64,000 nt of DNA from Pseudomonas subflava (GTDB taxonomy: Bacteria; Pseudomonadota; Gammaproteobacteria; Pseudomonadales; Pseudomonadaceae). Below the pieces are notes generated by a model, which saw only the letters and a program-made list of their open reading frames with translations, did no database searches and was not told the origin of the DNA. Numbering within the stretch: position 1 is the stretch's first letter; each line of letters starts with the position of its first letter. The DNA lies in the NCBI RefSeq assembly GCF_023823685.1, contig NZ_JAMXBF010000009.1:341835-405834 (forward strand). The letters run 5' to 3'. A program made the position numbers and the translations under genes. This document shows, piece by piece, positions 26,525-35,228 of this stretch.

Positions 26525-27111
26525 GGCTGCGCCCCCAATAACCGCTCGCGCTCGGCATCGAAGAAGCGCAGCGCACGCTGCAGAGCATCGGTGACTGCGC
26601 GCGAGGTGACGGTGGCGCCGGCGATCTGGTCGATCTGGCCGCCATCCGCGCGCAGCTTCAAGTTGGCCTCCAGTGTCTTGTCGGTGAAGCCGCCCAGCCA
26701 GTGGGCCCTCTCCGGCGCCAGCAGATCGGCCAGGCCCGGCGTCTCCTGCTGTTGCAGCACCTTGCTGGCGAGCAGGCGGCCATCCGCGGTGATCGCCACC
26801 AGCAGGCGGATCGGCCCCTCGTAGCCGCGGGCGCTGACCGGCAGCAGCACGGCGCTGGGTCGGCCGTTCAGCCTGGCCAGGTAGCCCGGCTCGGCGCCTG
26901 GGTTGCCCAGCAGGCCGCCGGCCGGCAGCGCGATGGGGTTCTGCAGCGGACGGTTGTCGTAGCCGCCGGCGGGCAGCAGGTCGAGCAAGGTGCGTTCGGC
27001 GGCGGTCTGACGCTGCTGCTCGATGCGCGGCGCAGCGACGTGCTGGAGGATGGCGAGTAGGCCGGCGCCGAGCAGCACGATCAGCAGCAGGAGCGGGGCG
27101 GCGCGTTTCAT
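26521..27111 (-). CDS. rnfG: RnfG/RsxG-like flavoprotein subunit
   Basis: A 196-residue protein with one N-terminal membrane helix (PLLLLIVLLGAGLLAIL) and a periplasmic FMN-binding domain. QIDQIAGATVTSRAVTDALQ contains the flavinylation motif (S/A)GATxxS, whose threonine would carry covalent FMN. The ETPG motif (QQQETPGLADLL) is also present. Thus the redox site of this subunit looks intact, unlike RnfA. ATG 27111 overlaps the rnfD stop by 4 bp; the 3' end overlaps rnfE. The N-terminal region is weakly conserved. Confidence 0.85.
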   Translation of the reverse strand: MKRAAPLLLLIVLLGAGLLAILQHVAAPRIEQQRQTAAERTLLDLLPAGGYDNRPLQNPIALPAGGLLGNPGAEPGYLARLNGRPSAVLLPVSARGYEGPIRLLVAITADGRLLASKVLQQQETPGLADLLAPERAHWLGGFTDKTLEANLKLRADGGQIDQIAGATVTSRAVTDALQRALRFFDAERERLLGAQP

Positions 27112-28112
27112 CGCGGCGCTCCCAGGCGATCCAGGCGAGTGACGCAGAGGTTCATCAGCAGCACAGCGAAGGCCAGACCGTCCGGATAACCGCCCCAGGT
27201 GCGGATAGCGTAGGTCAGCAGGCCGACGCCGATGCCGAAGTACAGGCGCCCGCGCGCACTGTCCGGGCCGCTGACCGGCTCGGTGATGATGAAGAAGGCG
27301 CCGAGCATGGTGGCGCCGCTGAACAGGTGCAGCAGCGGCGAGCCGTTGGAGTCCGAACCCGAGCCGTTCCAGCACAGCAGGCTGGCGACGAACAGGGCGC
27401 CGAGCATGCCGACCGGCGCCTGCCAGCGGATCACCTTCTGCTGCAGCAGGAACAGGCCGCCGGCGAGGAAGGCCAGGTTGACCCATTCCACGCCACGTCC
27501 GCCGACACCGCCGAAGGCCGGGTGGCTGGCGAACAGCTCGTCGACGGTCAGGCGGTCGTTGTGGCGCAGGCTGTCCAGCACCGTGGCCTGGCTCCAGCCA
27601 TCCGGCAGGCCGGGGCCGAAGCCGAAGATCTGCTGCAGCCCGGCGAGCAGATCGTGGCCGCCGCCGGGCGCTGGCCAATGCACCATCTGCGCGGGGAAGG
27701 CGACCAGGGCGAAGGCATAGCCGAGCATGGCCGGGTTGAACGGGTTGCTGCCGAATCCACCGAACAGCGATTTGCCGAACAGGCTGGCGAAAGCGGCGCT
27801 GGCCACGGTCAGCCACCAGGGCGCGTAGGCGGGCAGGGCCAGGGCCAGCAGCAGGGCGCTGACCAGGCCGCTGCCTTCGGCCAGGAGCGGCTGCTCGAGC
27901 AGGCTGTGCCGTTTCGGCGTGAGCGGCTGGCCGCGCAGGCGACGGGTCAGCAGGTCGCAGGCAGAGCAGGTAGCGATGGCCAGCAGCAACTGGATCAGCA
28001 GGCCCCAGCCGTTGAGCCAGAGCAGGGCCAGGGCGCCGGGCAGGCAGGCGAGCAGCACCCGCTGCAGGCTCGGACGCGGGTCGAAGGCGATCTCAGGACT
28101 GCTGGTAGTCAT
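27108..28112 (-). CDS. rnfD: RnfD/RsxD flavinylated membrane subunit
   Basis: A 334-residue membrane protein with about ten helices. It contains the RnfD/NqrB signature [20 protein letters not shown] and the flavinylation site [20 protein letters not shown], whose threonine binds FMN covalently. Both are well kept. The start at 28112 lies 20 bp inside the end of the upstream rnfB-like gene, so there is no room for a separate rnfC between them. Overlaps rnfG by 4 bp. Confidence 0.9.
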   Translation of the reverse strand: MTTSSPEIAFDPRPSLQRVLLACLPGALALLWLNGWGLLIQLLLAIATCSACDLLTRRLRGQPLTPKRHSLLEQPLLAEGSGLVSALLLALALPAYAPWWLTVASAAFASLFGKSLFGGFGSNPFNPAMLGYAFALVAFPAQMVHWPAPGGGHDLLAGLQQIFGFGPGLPDGWSQATVLDSLRHNDRLTVDELFASHPAFGGVGGRGVEWVNLAFLAGGLFLLQQKVIRWQAPVGMLGALFVASLLCWNGSGSDSNGSPLLHLFSGATMLGAFFIITEPVSGPDSARGRLYFGIGVGLLTYAIRTWGGYPDGLAFAVLLMNLCVTRLDRLGAPR

Positions 28113-29229
28113 GCAGCTGTCGCTCGGCATTTGCCAGGCGCTGGCGGGCCTGCTGCAGCGAATCTGCGGGTGCCGCCTCGGGGTTGGCCGAAAGGCGCCG
28201 CTCCAGGCGCTGCAGCTCGGCGCGGGCGTAGGCGTGTTCGGTCTTCAGTTCGCGCAGCTTGTGGTCTACCGGCTGTTTGTCGGTGCGTACTAGGTCGGGC
28301 AGCGGCTTGCCGCTGGCCTCTTCGGCGGCGTGCAGGGCCTGGGCGGCGGCCTCCAGATGGGCGCGCAGCGCTTGCAGCGTGGCGTCGTCCGCGCCTTGGC
28401 GAGTGGCCTTGTCCAGCTCGGCACGGCGCAGGGCGAACTGGATCTTGGCCTGCTTGAGTGCGGCGATGCCGGCGGTGGGAACCGCTGGCGCTGGCGGTGT
28501 GGCCTGTTCGAGGGCCTGCTGGGCGCGTTCGGCAGCCTGACGCAGTTCGTCCACCTGGCGCTGCAGCTCGGCATTGCCGCGCTGGGCCAGCTGCTTCTCG
28601 GCCTTGGCCAGCACCACCTTGGCCATGGCCGCCTCGATCTTCAGGCGCTTGTAGCTGTCGTCGGTGCTCGCGGCCGGTTGCGCTGTCGGCGTAGCCGCGC
28701 TCACCGCAGGCGTACGGGCGGCACGCTCAGCCTTGCGCCGGGCCTCGTCCCGCTCCAGGCGGGCAAGGTGCGCCTCATGGCGGCTGCGGAACTGGTCGGC
28801 GCGCGCGCGCTGTTGATCGGCCTCTCTGCCTGCCAGCGGCAGGATGTCAATGCAGTCGACCGGGCAGGGCGCCACGCACAGCTCGCAGCCGGTGCATTCT
28901 GCGGTGATCACCGTGTGCATCAGCTTGGCTGCGCCGACGATGGCGTCCACCGGGCAGGCCTGGATGCACTTGGTGCAGCCGATGCATTCGGCCTCGCGGA
29001 TCAGCGCGATCTGCGGCGGCACCTCCGGCAGCTCCAGCGGCAGCTCCGGCACCTGCAGCAGCCGGGCCAGGGCATGAATGGTGGCGGTGCCGCCCGGCGG
29101 GCACTTGTTGATCGCCTCGCCATTGGCGATGCCTTCGGCGTAGGGCTTGCAGCCGGGATGGCCGCACTTGCCGCACTGGGTCTGCGGCAGCAGGGCGTCG
29201 ATGGCCTGGATGCTGATCAACGCGCTCAT
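28093..29229 (-). CDS. rnfB: RnfB/RsxB-like ferredoxin subunit with RnfC-like coiled-coil tail
   Basis: A 378-residue protein, about twice the usual RnfB length. Residues 9-50 hold the 4Fe-4S domain (Cys19, 22, 27, 43 in [11 protein letters not shown]...NKCPPGG). Residues 80-125 hold two ferredoxin motifs, [14 protein letters not shown] and [14 protein letters not shown]. The N-terminal membrane helix of canonical RnfB is missing; the protein starts [17 protein letters not shown]. From about 140 on it is an Ala/Arg/Glu-rich coiled coil ([20 protein letters not shown]), which resembles the C-terminal tail of RnfC. No NADH/FMN-binding RnfC core is present. The gene overlaps rnfA by 4 bp and rnfD by 20 bp. 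It could be an in-frame rnfB-rnfC deletion fusion, or a lineage-specific long RnfB. Confidence 0.8.
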   Translation of the reverse strand: MSALISIQAIDALLPQTQCGKCGHPGCKPYAEGIANGEAINKCPPGGTATIHALARLLQVPELPLELPEVPPQIALIREAECIGCTKCIQACPVDAIVGAAKLMHTVITAECTGCELCVAPCPVDCIDILPLAGREADQQRARADQFRSRHEAHLARLERDEARRKAERAARTPAVSAATPTAQPAASTDDSYKRLKIEAAMAKVVLAKAEKQLAQRGNAELQRQVDELRQAAERAQQALEQATPPAPAVPTAGIAALKQAKIQFALRRAELDKATRQGADDATLQALRAHLEAAAQALHAAEEASGKPLPDLVRTDKQPVDHKLRELKTEHAYARAELQRLERRLSANPEAAPADSLQQARQRLANAERQLHDYQQS

Positions 29230-29774
29230 GCCGCCCCCATGCCGCTGAAACCGAGGAAGGCCAGACTCATCAGGCCGGCCGCGATCAGCAGGATCGGCGT
29301 GCCGCGAAAGGCTGCCGGCACATCGCATTGCTCGATGCGCTCGAGCAGGTCGCTCATCAGTTGCAGTACCATCCAGAAGCCCAGTCCGCCGCCGATACCC
29401 AGGGCCAGCGTGGCGGAGAAATTCTCCAGCGAACGCGCCAGCAGCATGGCGCCGAGGCCATTGCCGAGCAGCAGCGGCCACAAGCCGTCCAGAGGCAGAG
29501 CGGGGCGCAGGCGCGCCAGCAGAGTCAGGCTGAGCCAGCTCAGGGCGGCCAGCAGCGGCAGGCTGATCAGCAGGGAGAGATAAGTCAGGTCGACAGTCTG
29601 CAGAGCCTGTTGCAGCAGCCAGGCGCTGGGTGCGGCGAGCAGGATCAGCAAGGCGCCAGCCGGTCCCAGTGCCTGTACGCGGGCGCTGCGCAGGGCATCG
29701 GCAGCGAGCGGCAGGCCGAGAATCAGGTTGCTGACCAGCGCGGCGCCGATCAGGGCGAAGAGGAAGTCGATCAT
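29226..29774 (-). CDS. rnfA: RnfA/RsxA-like membrane subunit lacking cluster cysteines
   Basis: A 182-residue protein with six predicted transmembrane helices. The C-terminal signature [20 protein letters not shown] and [10 protein letters not shown] matches RnfA ([28 protein letters not shown]). However, the two conserved motifs with the [2Fe-2S] cysteines are altered. The LVNNFVL...GLCPFMG region reads [15 protein letters not shown], and the LPLITTNC region reads [14 protein letters not shown]; neither has a cysteine. First gene of the operon; 54 bp from metG, with which it may be co-transcribed. Confidence 0.8.
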   Translation of the reverse strand: MIDFLFALIGAALVSNLILGLPLAADALRSARVQALGPAGALLILLAAPSAWLLQQALQTVDLTYLSLLISLPLLAALSWLSLTLLARLRPALPLDGLWPLLLGNGLGAMLLARSLENFSATLALGIGGGLGFWMVLQLMSDLLERIEQCDVPAAFRGTPILLIAAGLMSLAFLGFSGMGAA

Positions 29775-29828
29775 GCGTATCTGCTCCAGGCCCGCCGCCG
29801 GATCGGCGCGCCTGTGACAAGGCCAGCC

Positions 29829-31865
29829 TTACTTGACGCGCTGGCCTGGCTTGGCGCCGCTGTCCGGGCTGAGCAGGTAGATTTCCTCGCCGCCCGGGCC
29901 GGCGGCCAGGACCATGCCTTCGGACACGCCGAACTTCATCTTGCGCGGGGCCAGGTTGGCCACGTACAGGGTCAGGCGGCCTTCCAGCTTGCTCGGGTCC
30001 GGGTAGGCGGACTTGATGCCGGAGAACACGTTGCGCTTTTCGTCGCCGATATCCAGCGACAGGCGCAGTAGCTTGTCGGCGCCCTCGACGAACTCGCACT
30101 TCTCTATCAGGGCGATGCGCAGGTCGACGGCGGCGAAGGCGTCGAAGTTGATCTCGGCGGCCAGCGGGTCCTTGGTCAGTTCGCCATTGCCGGTAGGCTT
30201 GGCGGCTTCGGCGGCGAGGTCTTCCTTGGAGGCTTCGGTCATGGCTTCGATCTTCGCGGGTTCGATACGGGTCAGCAGCGGGTTGAACGGGTTCAGCTGG
30301 TGGTCGGCCAGCGGGGTGGCCAGGTCGTTCCAGGTCAGCGGGGCGACATTGAGGAAGGCCTCGGCGTCGGCAGCCAGCTTCGGCAGCACCGGCTTGAGCA
30401 TGATCACCAGCTGGCGGAACAGATTGATGCCCAGGGCGCAGATGTCCTGCACCTCGGCCTGCTTGCCTTCGACCTTGTTCAGCGCCCACGGCGCCTTGTC
30501 GGCGATCCAGGCATTGGCGCGGTCGGCCAGGGCCATGATCTCGCGCATGGCGCGGGCGAAATCGCGCGCCTCATAGGCGTCGGCGATGCTCGGCGCGGCG
30601 GCCTGGAAGGCGGCCCACAGCTCCGGCTCGGGATTGGCGTTGACCAGCACGCCGGCGTTGCCCTTGTGGATGAAGCCGGCGCAGCGGCTGGCGATGTTGA
30701 CCACCTTGCCGACCAGGTCGGAGTTGACCTTCTGCACGAAGTCCTCGAGGTTGAGGTCGAGGTCGTCCACGCCGCGGCTGAGCTTGGAGGCGTAGTAGTA
30801 GCGCAGGTATTCCGGGTTCAGGTGGTCCAGGTAAGTGCGCGCCTTGATGAAGGTGCCGCGCGACTTGGACATCTTCTGGCCGTTGACGGTCAGGTAGCCG
30901 TGCACGTTGACGCCGGTCGGCTTGCGGTAACCGGCGCCTTCCAGCATCGCCGGCCAGAACAGGGCGTGGAAGTTGACGATGTCCTTGCCGATGAAATGGT
31001 ACAGCTCGGCGGTCGAGTCCTTGTTCCAGAAGGCGTCGAAGTCCAGCTCCGGGCGCTTGCTGCACAGGTTCTTGAAGCTGGCCATGTAGCCGATCGGCGC
31101 ATCCAGCCAGACGTAGAAGTACTTGCCCGGCTCATCGGGGATCTCGAAGCCGAAGTACGGCGCGTCGCGGGAGATGTCCCACTCCTGCAGGCCGCCATCG
31201 AGCCATTCGGCGATCTTGTTGGCCACGGCGTCCTGCAGGGTGCCGGAGCGGGTCCAGGTCTTCAGCATGGCCTCGAAGTCGGGCAGCTTGAAGAAGAAGT
31301 GCTTGGAGTCCTTGAGTACCGGCACAGCGCCGGAAATCGCCGAGCGCGGATTCTTCAGCTCGGTCGGCTCGTAGGTGGCGCCGCATTTCTCGCAGTTGTC
31401 GCCGTACTGGTCCTCGGCCGCGCATTTCGGGCAGGTGCCCTTGATGAAGCGGTCGGCGAGGAACATGCCCTTCTCGGGGTCGAAGTACTGGGTCACCGCA
31501 CGGGTGGCGATGTGGCCGTTGTCGCGCAGCGCCAGGTAGATGGAGGAGGACAGCTCGCGGTTCTCGTCCGAATGGGTCGAGTGGTAGTTGTCGAACTCGA
31601 TCAGGAAATCGGCGAAGTCGGCCATGTGCTCGGCGCGCACGCCGTCGATCAGCTGTTCCGGCGTGATGCCTTCCTTCTCGGCGCGCAGCATGATGGCCGA
31701 GCCGTGGGCGTCGTCGGCGCAGACGTAGATGGCCTGGTTGCCGCGCAGTTTCTGGAAGCGCACCCACATGTCGGTCTGCAGATACTCGAGCATGTGGCCG
31801 AGGTGGATCGAGCCGTTGGCGTAGGGCAGGGCGCTGGTGACGAGAATCTTGCGGGCTTCGGACAT
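29829..31865 (-). CDS. metG: Methionyl-tRNA synthetase
   Basis: A 678-residue class Ia synthetase. The HIGH motif is [12 protein letters not shown], and KMSKS is in [13 protein letters not shown]. The zinc knuckle CPKC...CEKCG and the C-terminal tRNA-binding (Trbp111-like) domain ([20 protein letters not shown]) are present. Start at 31865 ([14 protein letters not shown]) gives the usual Pseudomonas length; an in-frame upstream ATG at 31904 is not conserved. Divergent from apbC, as in other Pseudomonas. Confidence 0.95.
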   Translation of the reverse strand: MSEARKILVTSALPYANGSIHLGHMLEYLQTDMWVRFQKLRGNQAIYVCADDAHGSAIMLRAEKEGITPEQLIDGVRAEHMADFADFLIEFDNYHSTHSDENRELSSSIYLALRDNGHIATRAVTQYFDPEKGMFLADRFIKGTCPKCAAEDQYGDNCEKCGATYEPTELKNPRSAISGAVPVLKDSKHFFFKLPDFEAMLKTWTRSGTLQDAVANKIAEWLDGGLQEWDISRDAPYFGFEIPDEPGKYFYVWLDAPIGYMASFKNLCSKRPELDFDAFWNKDSTAELYHFIGKDIVNFHALFWPAMLEGAGYRKPTGVNVHGYLTVNGQKMSKSRGTFIKARTYLDHLNPEYLRYYYASKLSRGVDDLDLNLEDFVQKVNSDLVGKVVNIASRCAGFIHKGNAGVLVNANPEPELWAAFQAAAPSIADAYEARDFARAMREIMALADRANAWIADKAPWALNKVEGKQAEVQDICALGINLFRQLVIMLKPVLPKLAADAEAFLNVAPLTWNDLATPLADHQLNPFNPLLTRIEPAKIEAMTEASKEDLAAEAAKPTGNGELTKDPLAAEINFDAFAAVDLRIALIEKCEFVEGADKLLRLSLDIGDEKRNVFSGIKSAYPDPSKLEGRLTLYVANLAPRKMKFGVSEGMVLAAGPGGEEIYLLSPDSGAKPGQRVK

Positions 31866-32068
31866 GGTGATCGGGCCATCGGGTGTTACGAGGGAAGTCG
31901 GCAACTATATAGGTCCGGCGGCTTTTTTTCACCCGCGCGGCGGGACGCGGCATGCAATGCCGTGGTCGGTTTCCCCGGTCGGCGCGGCTGCGGCGAAATG
32001 AGCCTACGGCGGCTTTCCCGCCTACGGTAAGATGCCCGCCTGTTTTGCTCAGTCTTTCGGAGTTGCCC

Positions 32069-33163
32069 ATGAGCACCGTCACCCGCGAAGCGGTCGAAGC
32101 CCGTCTGCGTCAGTTCACCGACCCCCATCTGAGCCAGGACCCGGTGTCCGCCGGTTGCCTGCGCGAGGTCGACATCCAGGGCGGCAAGGTCGCCGTCCAC
32201 CTGGAGCTCGGCTACGCCGCCGGGCTGTTCAGGAACGGCTGGGCGCAGATGCTGCAGATGGCGCTCGAAGGCCTGGACGGCGTGGAGTCGGCGCGGGTGC
32301 GGGTGGACGTGGCCATCGCGCCGCACAAGGCCCAGGAGCAGGTGCCGGCGCTGGCCGGGGTAAAGAACATCATCGCCGTGGCCTCCGGCAAGGGCGGCGT
32401 GGGCAAGTCCACCACCGCCGCCAACCTAGCCCTGGCGCTGGCCCGCGAGGGCGCCCGCGTCGGCATTCTCGACGCCGATATCTACGGCCCCAGCCAGGGC
32501 ATCATGTTCGGCATCGCCGAGGGCACCCGCCCCAAGGTGCGCGACCAGAAGTTCTTCGTGCCGCTGGAGGCCCATGGCGTGCAGGTGATGTCCATGGCTT
32601 TCCTCACCGACGACAACACCCCGGTGGTGTGGCGCGGACCGATGGTCTCCGGCGCGCTGCTGCAGCTGGTCACCCAGACGGCCTGGGACGACCTGGACTA
32701 CCTGATCGTCGACATGCCGCCGGGCACCGGCGACATCCAGCTGACCCTGGCGCAGAAGGTGCCGGTGGCAGGCGCGGTGATCGTCACCACCCCGCAGGAC
32801 CTGGCCCTGCTGGACGCCAGGAAGGGCGTGGAGATGTTCCGCAAGGTCAACATCCCGGTGCTGGGCGTGGTGGAGAACATGGCCGTGCACATCTGCAGCA
32901 ACTGCGGCCATGCCGAGCACCTGTTCGGCGAGGGGGGCGGCGAGAAGCTGGCGGCCCAGTACGGCGTCGATCTGCTCGCCTCGCTGCCGCTGTCCATGGC
33001 CATCCGCATGCAGGCCGACGGCGGCAAGCCGACCGTGGTGGCCGACACCGAGAGCCAGATCGCCATGATCTACCAGGAAATGGCCCGCAGCGTCGGCGCG
33101 CGCATCGCCCAGGGCGGCCTGGGCAGCGGCGCGATGCCGACCATCGAGGTCAGCGACGACTGA
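32069..33163 (+). CDS. apbC: Iron-sulfur cluster carrier ApbC/Mrp
   Basis: A 364-residue P-loop ATPase that carries [4Fe-4S] clusters to apoproteins. An N-terminal DUF59 (MIP18-like) domain (FTDPHLSQDPVSAGCLREVD) precedes the Walker A AVASGKGGVGKSTTAAN, and CSNCGH supplies the cluster CxxC. DMPPGTGDIQLTL is the family switch motif. ATG 32069 follows CGGAG. Divergent from metG. Confidence 0.94.
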   Translation: MSTVTREAVEARLRQFTDPHLSQDPVSAGCLREVDIQGGKVAVHLELGYAAGLFRNGWAQMLQMALEGLDGVESARVRVDVAIAPHKAQEQVPALAGVKNIIAVASGKGGVGKSTTAANLALALAREGARVGILDADIYGPSQGIMFGIAEGTRPKVRDQKFFVPLEAHGVQVMSMAFLTDDNTPVVWRGPMVSGALLQLVTQTAWDDLDYLIVDMPPGTGDIQLTLAQKVPVAGAVIVTTPQDLALLDARKGVEMFRKVNIPVLGVVENMAVHICSNCGHAEHLFGEGGGEKLAAQYGVDLLASLPLSMAIRMQADGGKPTVVADTESQIAMIYQEMARSVGARIAQGGLGSGAMPTIEVSDD

Positions 33164-33167
33164 CGCC

Positions 33168-33662
33168 TCAGGGCGTCAGCAACGAGCCGCCGTCGGTGGG
33201 GAACTGCCGCGAGCGCAGTTCCTCGGTGGTGAGTTCGCGGCCGACCCACAACTGAACGTGCCTGGCACCCGCACCTCGGCACAGTTCGTACAGGCCTCGG
33301 ATTTCCACTGGTGTCAGGCCGCCTTGCAGATGCTCCAGCGGGTGCAGAATGACTCTGGGCGCCAGCTTCAACAGCGACTTCGGCGGTAGCTGGCGGAACA
33401 GCAGCTGGAGTGTTTTCTCCGCGACGGCGAAGTCGGCCAGCAGCGAGCGCGGGTGCTCGAAACCATTGGCCACTTCAATGTGGGCTTGTCCCCGTAACTT
33501 GGCCGCCGCGTGGCCGACAGCGATGGCCTCGCGCTTACCCTTGAGGGTCTGCAGGGCCAGGACGGGCGGTTCGTCGAAAGGCCTGCCGGATGGCAGGTGC
33601 AGGCCGCTGATGCTGTCCGATCTGAGCTTGAGATAGAGCAGGGGAGTGAACTGGTCGAGCAT
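33168..33662 (-). CDS. MreB-like actin-fold fragment protein
   Basis: A 164-residue protein. Its middle resembles parts of MreB: PPVLALQTLKGKREAIAVGH and AAAKLRGQ (MreB has VAVGNEAKxMLGR), then VILHPLEHLQGGLTPVEIRG and LYELCRGAGARHV (MreB: AxALAxEAAGAREV). It is under half the length of MreB and lacks the C-terminal ATP-binding half, so it is not a functional filament former by itself. Similar short proteins exist in other Pseudomonas, sometimes mis-annotated as acyltransferases. Ends 5 bp from the convergent apbC stop. Function unknown. Confidence 0.6.
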   Translation of the reverse strand: MLDQFTPLLYLKLRSDSISGLHLPSGRPFDEPPVLALQTLKGKREAIAVGHAAAKLRGQAHIEVANGFEHPRSLLADFAVAEKTLQLLFRQLPPKSLLKLAPRVILHPLEHLQGGLTPVEIRGLYELCRGAGARHVQLWVGRELTTEELRSRQFPTDGGSLLTP

Positions 33663-33809
33663 GCCGGTATCCGTTCCAGGCGATAAAAGACGCCCAGCCT
33701 AGCGGCGGCGCGTCACGCCGTCGACCTGCCCGACGCCCCTTGGCTCGGTGCCCTGGCCCCCGGTAAGATGCGCGATCATTTTTCAGCCAACAGCTTCAGG
33801 ACGCCCGCC

Positions 33810-34376
33810 ATGAGCATCAAATCGGACAAGTGGATTCGCCGCATGGCCCAGGAACACGGGATGATCGAGCCCTTCGTCGAGCGCCAGATTCGCGGTGCAG
33901 ACGACAGCCGGGTAATCTCCTACGGCGTCTCCAGCTACGGCTACGACGTACGCTGCGCCGCCGAATTCAAGGTATTCACCAATATCCACTCGGCGGTGGT
34001 CGACCCGAAGAATTTCGACGAGAAGAGCTTCGTCGACATCAACAGCGACGTCTGCATCATCCCGCCGAACTCCTTCGCCCTGGCTCGCACCGTCGAGTAC
34101 TTCCGCATCCCGCGCGACGTGCTGACCATCTGCCTGGGCAAGAGCACCTATGCCCGCTGCGGCATCATCGTCAACGTCACCCCGCTGGAGCCGGAGTGGG
34201 AAGGTCACGTGACCCTGGAGTTCTCCAACACCACCAACCTGCCGGCGAAGATCTACGCCCACGAAGGCGTGGCGCAGATGCTGTTCCTGCAGTCCGACGA
34301 GGCCTGCGAAGTGTCCTACGCCGACCGCGGCGGCAAGTACCAGGGCCAGACCGGCGTGACGCTGCCGAAGGCCTGA
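33810..34376 (+). CDS. dcd: dCTP deaminase
   Basis: A 188-residue trimeric enzyme that deaminates dCTP to dUTP for thymidylate synthesis. [22 protein letters not shown] and the catalytic glutamate in [17 protein letters not shown] are intact. ATG 33810 gives [19 protein letters not shown], the usual start and length. Monocistronic, with a terminator just downstream. Confidence 0.95.
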   Translation: MSIKSDKWIRRMAQEHGMIEPFVERQIRGADDSRVISYGVSSYGYDVRCAAEFKVFTNIHSAVVDPKNFDEKSFVDINSDVCIIPPNSFALARTVEYFRIPRDVLTICLGKSTYARCGIIVNVTPLEPEWEGHVTLEFSNTTNLPAKIYAHEGVAQMLFLQSDEACEVSYADRGGKYQGQTGVTLPKA

Positions 34377-34394
34377 TCTGAGCCAGTTCAAAGA

Positions 34395-34417
34395 GCCGGG
34401 CATCGCCCGGCTTTTTT
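34395..34417 (+). terminator. Terminator after dcd
   Basis: GCCGGGC (34395-34401) and GCCCGGC (34405-34411) pair around ATC, followed by six Ts (34412-34417). Confidence 0.88.
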
Positions 34418-34445
34418 CTGCCCGCGAGACAAGGAGGTGCGTGTG

Positions 34446-34985
34446 ATGAAGTGGCTGAAGGCGCTGGTCCTGCTGCTGATGCTGGGTTCCGGCCCGGCAC
34501 TGGCCGAGCTGCAGGTATTCACCGATGGCGACGTGTTGGGCCTGATGCCGGATGCCCCACCCTCCGCCTTTATCGAACGGCTGGGCCCGCCCACCGTGGA
34601 GCTGCCGTTACGCCAAGGGCGAAGCGGATTGCTGTACGGCAATTCACTGCTGCTGGTGTTCGAGGGCGAGCGCTTGCGCGAGGTGCGTTGCTGGCTCGTA
34701 CCACAGTTCACCGATGAGCTTTTTCTCGGCTGGCTGCAGGACGTGGAGCGCGAGGGCAAGCCGGAGGGTTTCGTGGTCGACCGGTACTTGCGCCTGGGGA
34801 TATCACGCGAGGAGGCGAGCCGCGTGCTCGCAGGCCTGGAGGGCGATGGCGACGAGCGCTCCGACCTGCGCATGAAGAATGGCAGGCAGCTGTGGCTGGG
34901 GTATGGCGCTGCGCCCGACTACAGTGCCGGCGACGATGCCGGGCAGCAGGTGCTGGTGTCGATCAGCGTGCTGTACGGCGGTTAA
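34446..34985 (+). CDS. Secreted protein of unknown function
   Basis: A 179-residue protein with a clear signal peptide (MKWLKALVLLLMLGSGPALA, cut after residue 20). The mature part is acidic, has one cysteine and no recognised domain (ELQVFTDGDVLGLMPDAPPS at the N-terminus, VLVSISVLYGG at the end). AAGGAGG at 34431-34437 supports ATG 34446; GTG 34443 or 34437 are alternatives. It follows the dcd terminator and seems to be its own unit, or joined to the small gene at 35049. Confidence 0.6.
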   Translation: MKWLKALVLLLMLGSGPALAELQVFTDGDVLGLMPDAPPSAFIERLGPPTVELPLRQGRSGLLYGNSLLLVFEGERLREVRCWLVPQFTDELFLGWLQDVEREGKPEGFVVDRYLRLGISREEASRVLAGLEGDGDERSDLRMKNGRQLWLGYGAAPDYSAGDDAGQQVLVSISVLYGG

Positions 34986-35007
34986 ATCCTGTGAATTCTT
35001 CCACGCG

Positions 35008-35041
35008 GGCGAACTCTACCTTCAGAGTTCGCCGTGGAGGG
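35008..35041 (+). promoter_or_regulatory. Hairpin touching the ribosome-binding site of the 59-aa peptide gene
   Basis: GGCGAACTCT (35008-35017) and AGAGTTCGCC (35024-35033) form a perfect 10-bp stem around ACCTTC. The outer CCAC (35001-35004) can pair with GTGG (35034-35037), extending the stem into GGAGGG (35036-35041), the ribosome-binding site. No T-tract follows. Confidence 0.5.
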
Positions 35042-35048
35042 CACAACC

Positions 35049-35228
35049 ATGTACAGGACAGCGATTCATCTATCGCCGGGGCCGCAGGATCGTTGGCTCA
35101 ATGGCACCATTCCCGGCCAGCCCGATCCGGATGTACCGGATCAGCCGGGCAAGCCGGACCTGCCGCCGGTACCGGGCGAGCCGACCATTCCCGATCAGCC
35201 GCCGCCCGCACCGGTGGCCTGGCTCTGA
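35049..35228 (+). CDS. Proline-rich 59-residue peptide
   Basis: An ATG at 35049 with GGAGGG 8 bp upstream opens a 59-residue frame. Its C-terminal two-thirds are a repeated acidic and proline-rich pattern (PGQPDPDVPDQPGKPD, PGEPTIPDQPPPAP). No signal peptide or domain. Its stop directly abuts the convergent nadE stop. The good ribosome-binding site supports expression, but the low complexity means I cannot exclude a spurious frame. Function unknown. Confidence 0.5.
   Translation: MYRTAIHLSPGPQDRWLNGTIPGQPDPDVPDQPGKPDLPPVPGEPTIPDQPPPAPVAWL

Noticed and set aside
29230..30489. Upstream extension of the RnfB frame
   Set aside because: It overlaps rnfA and metG in another frame; the ATGA overlap at 29229 and the Fe-S domain start define the gene.
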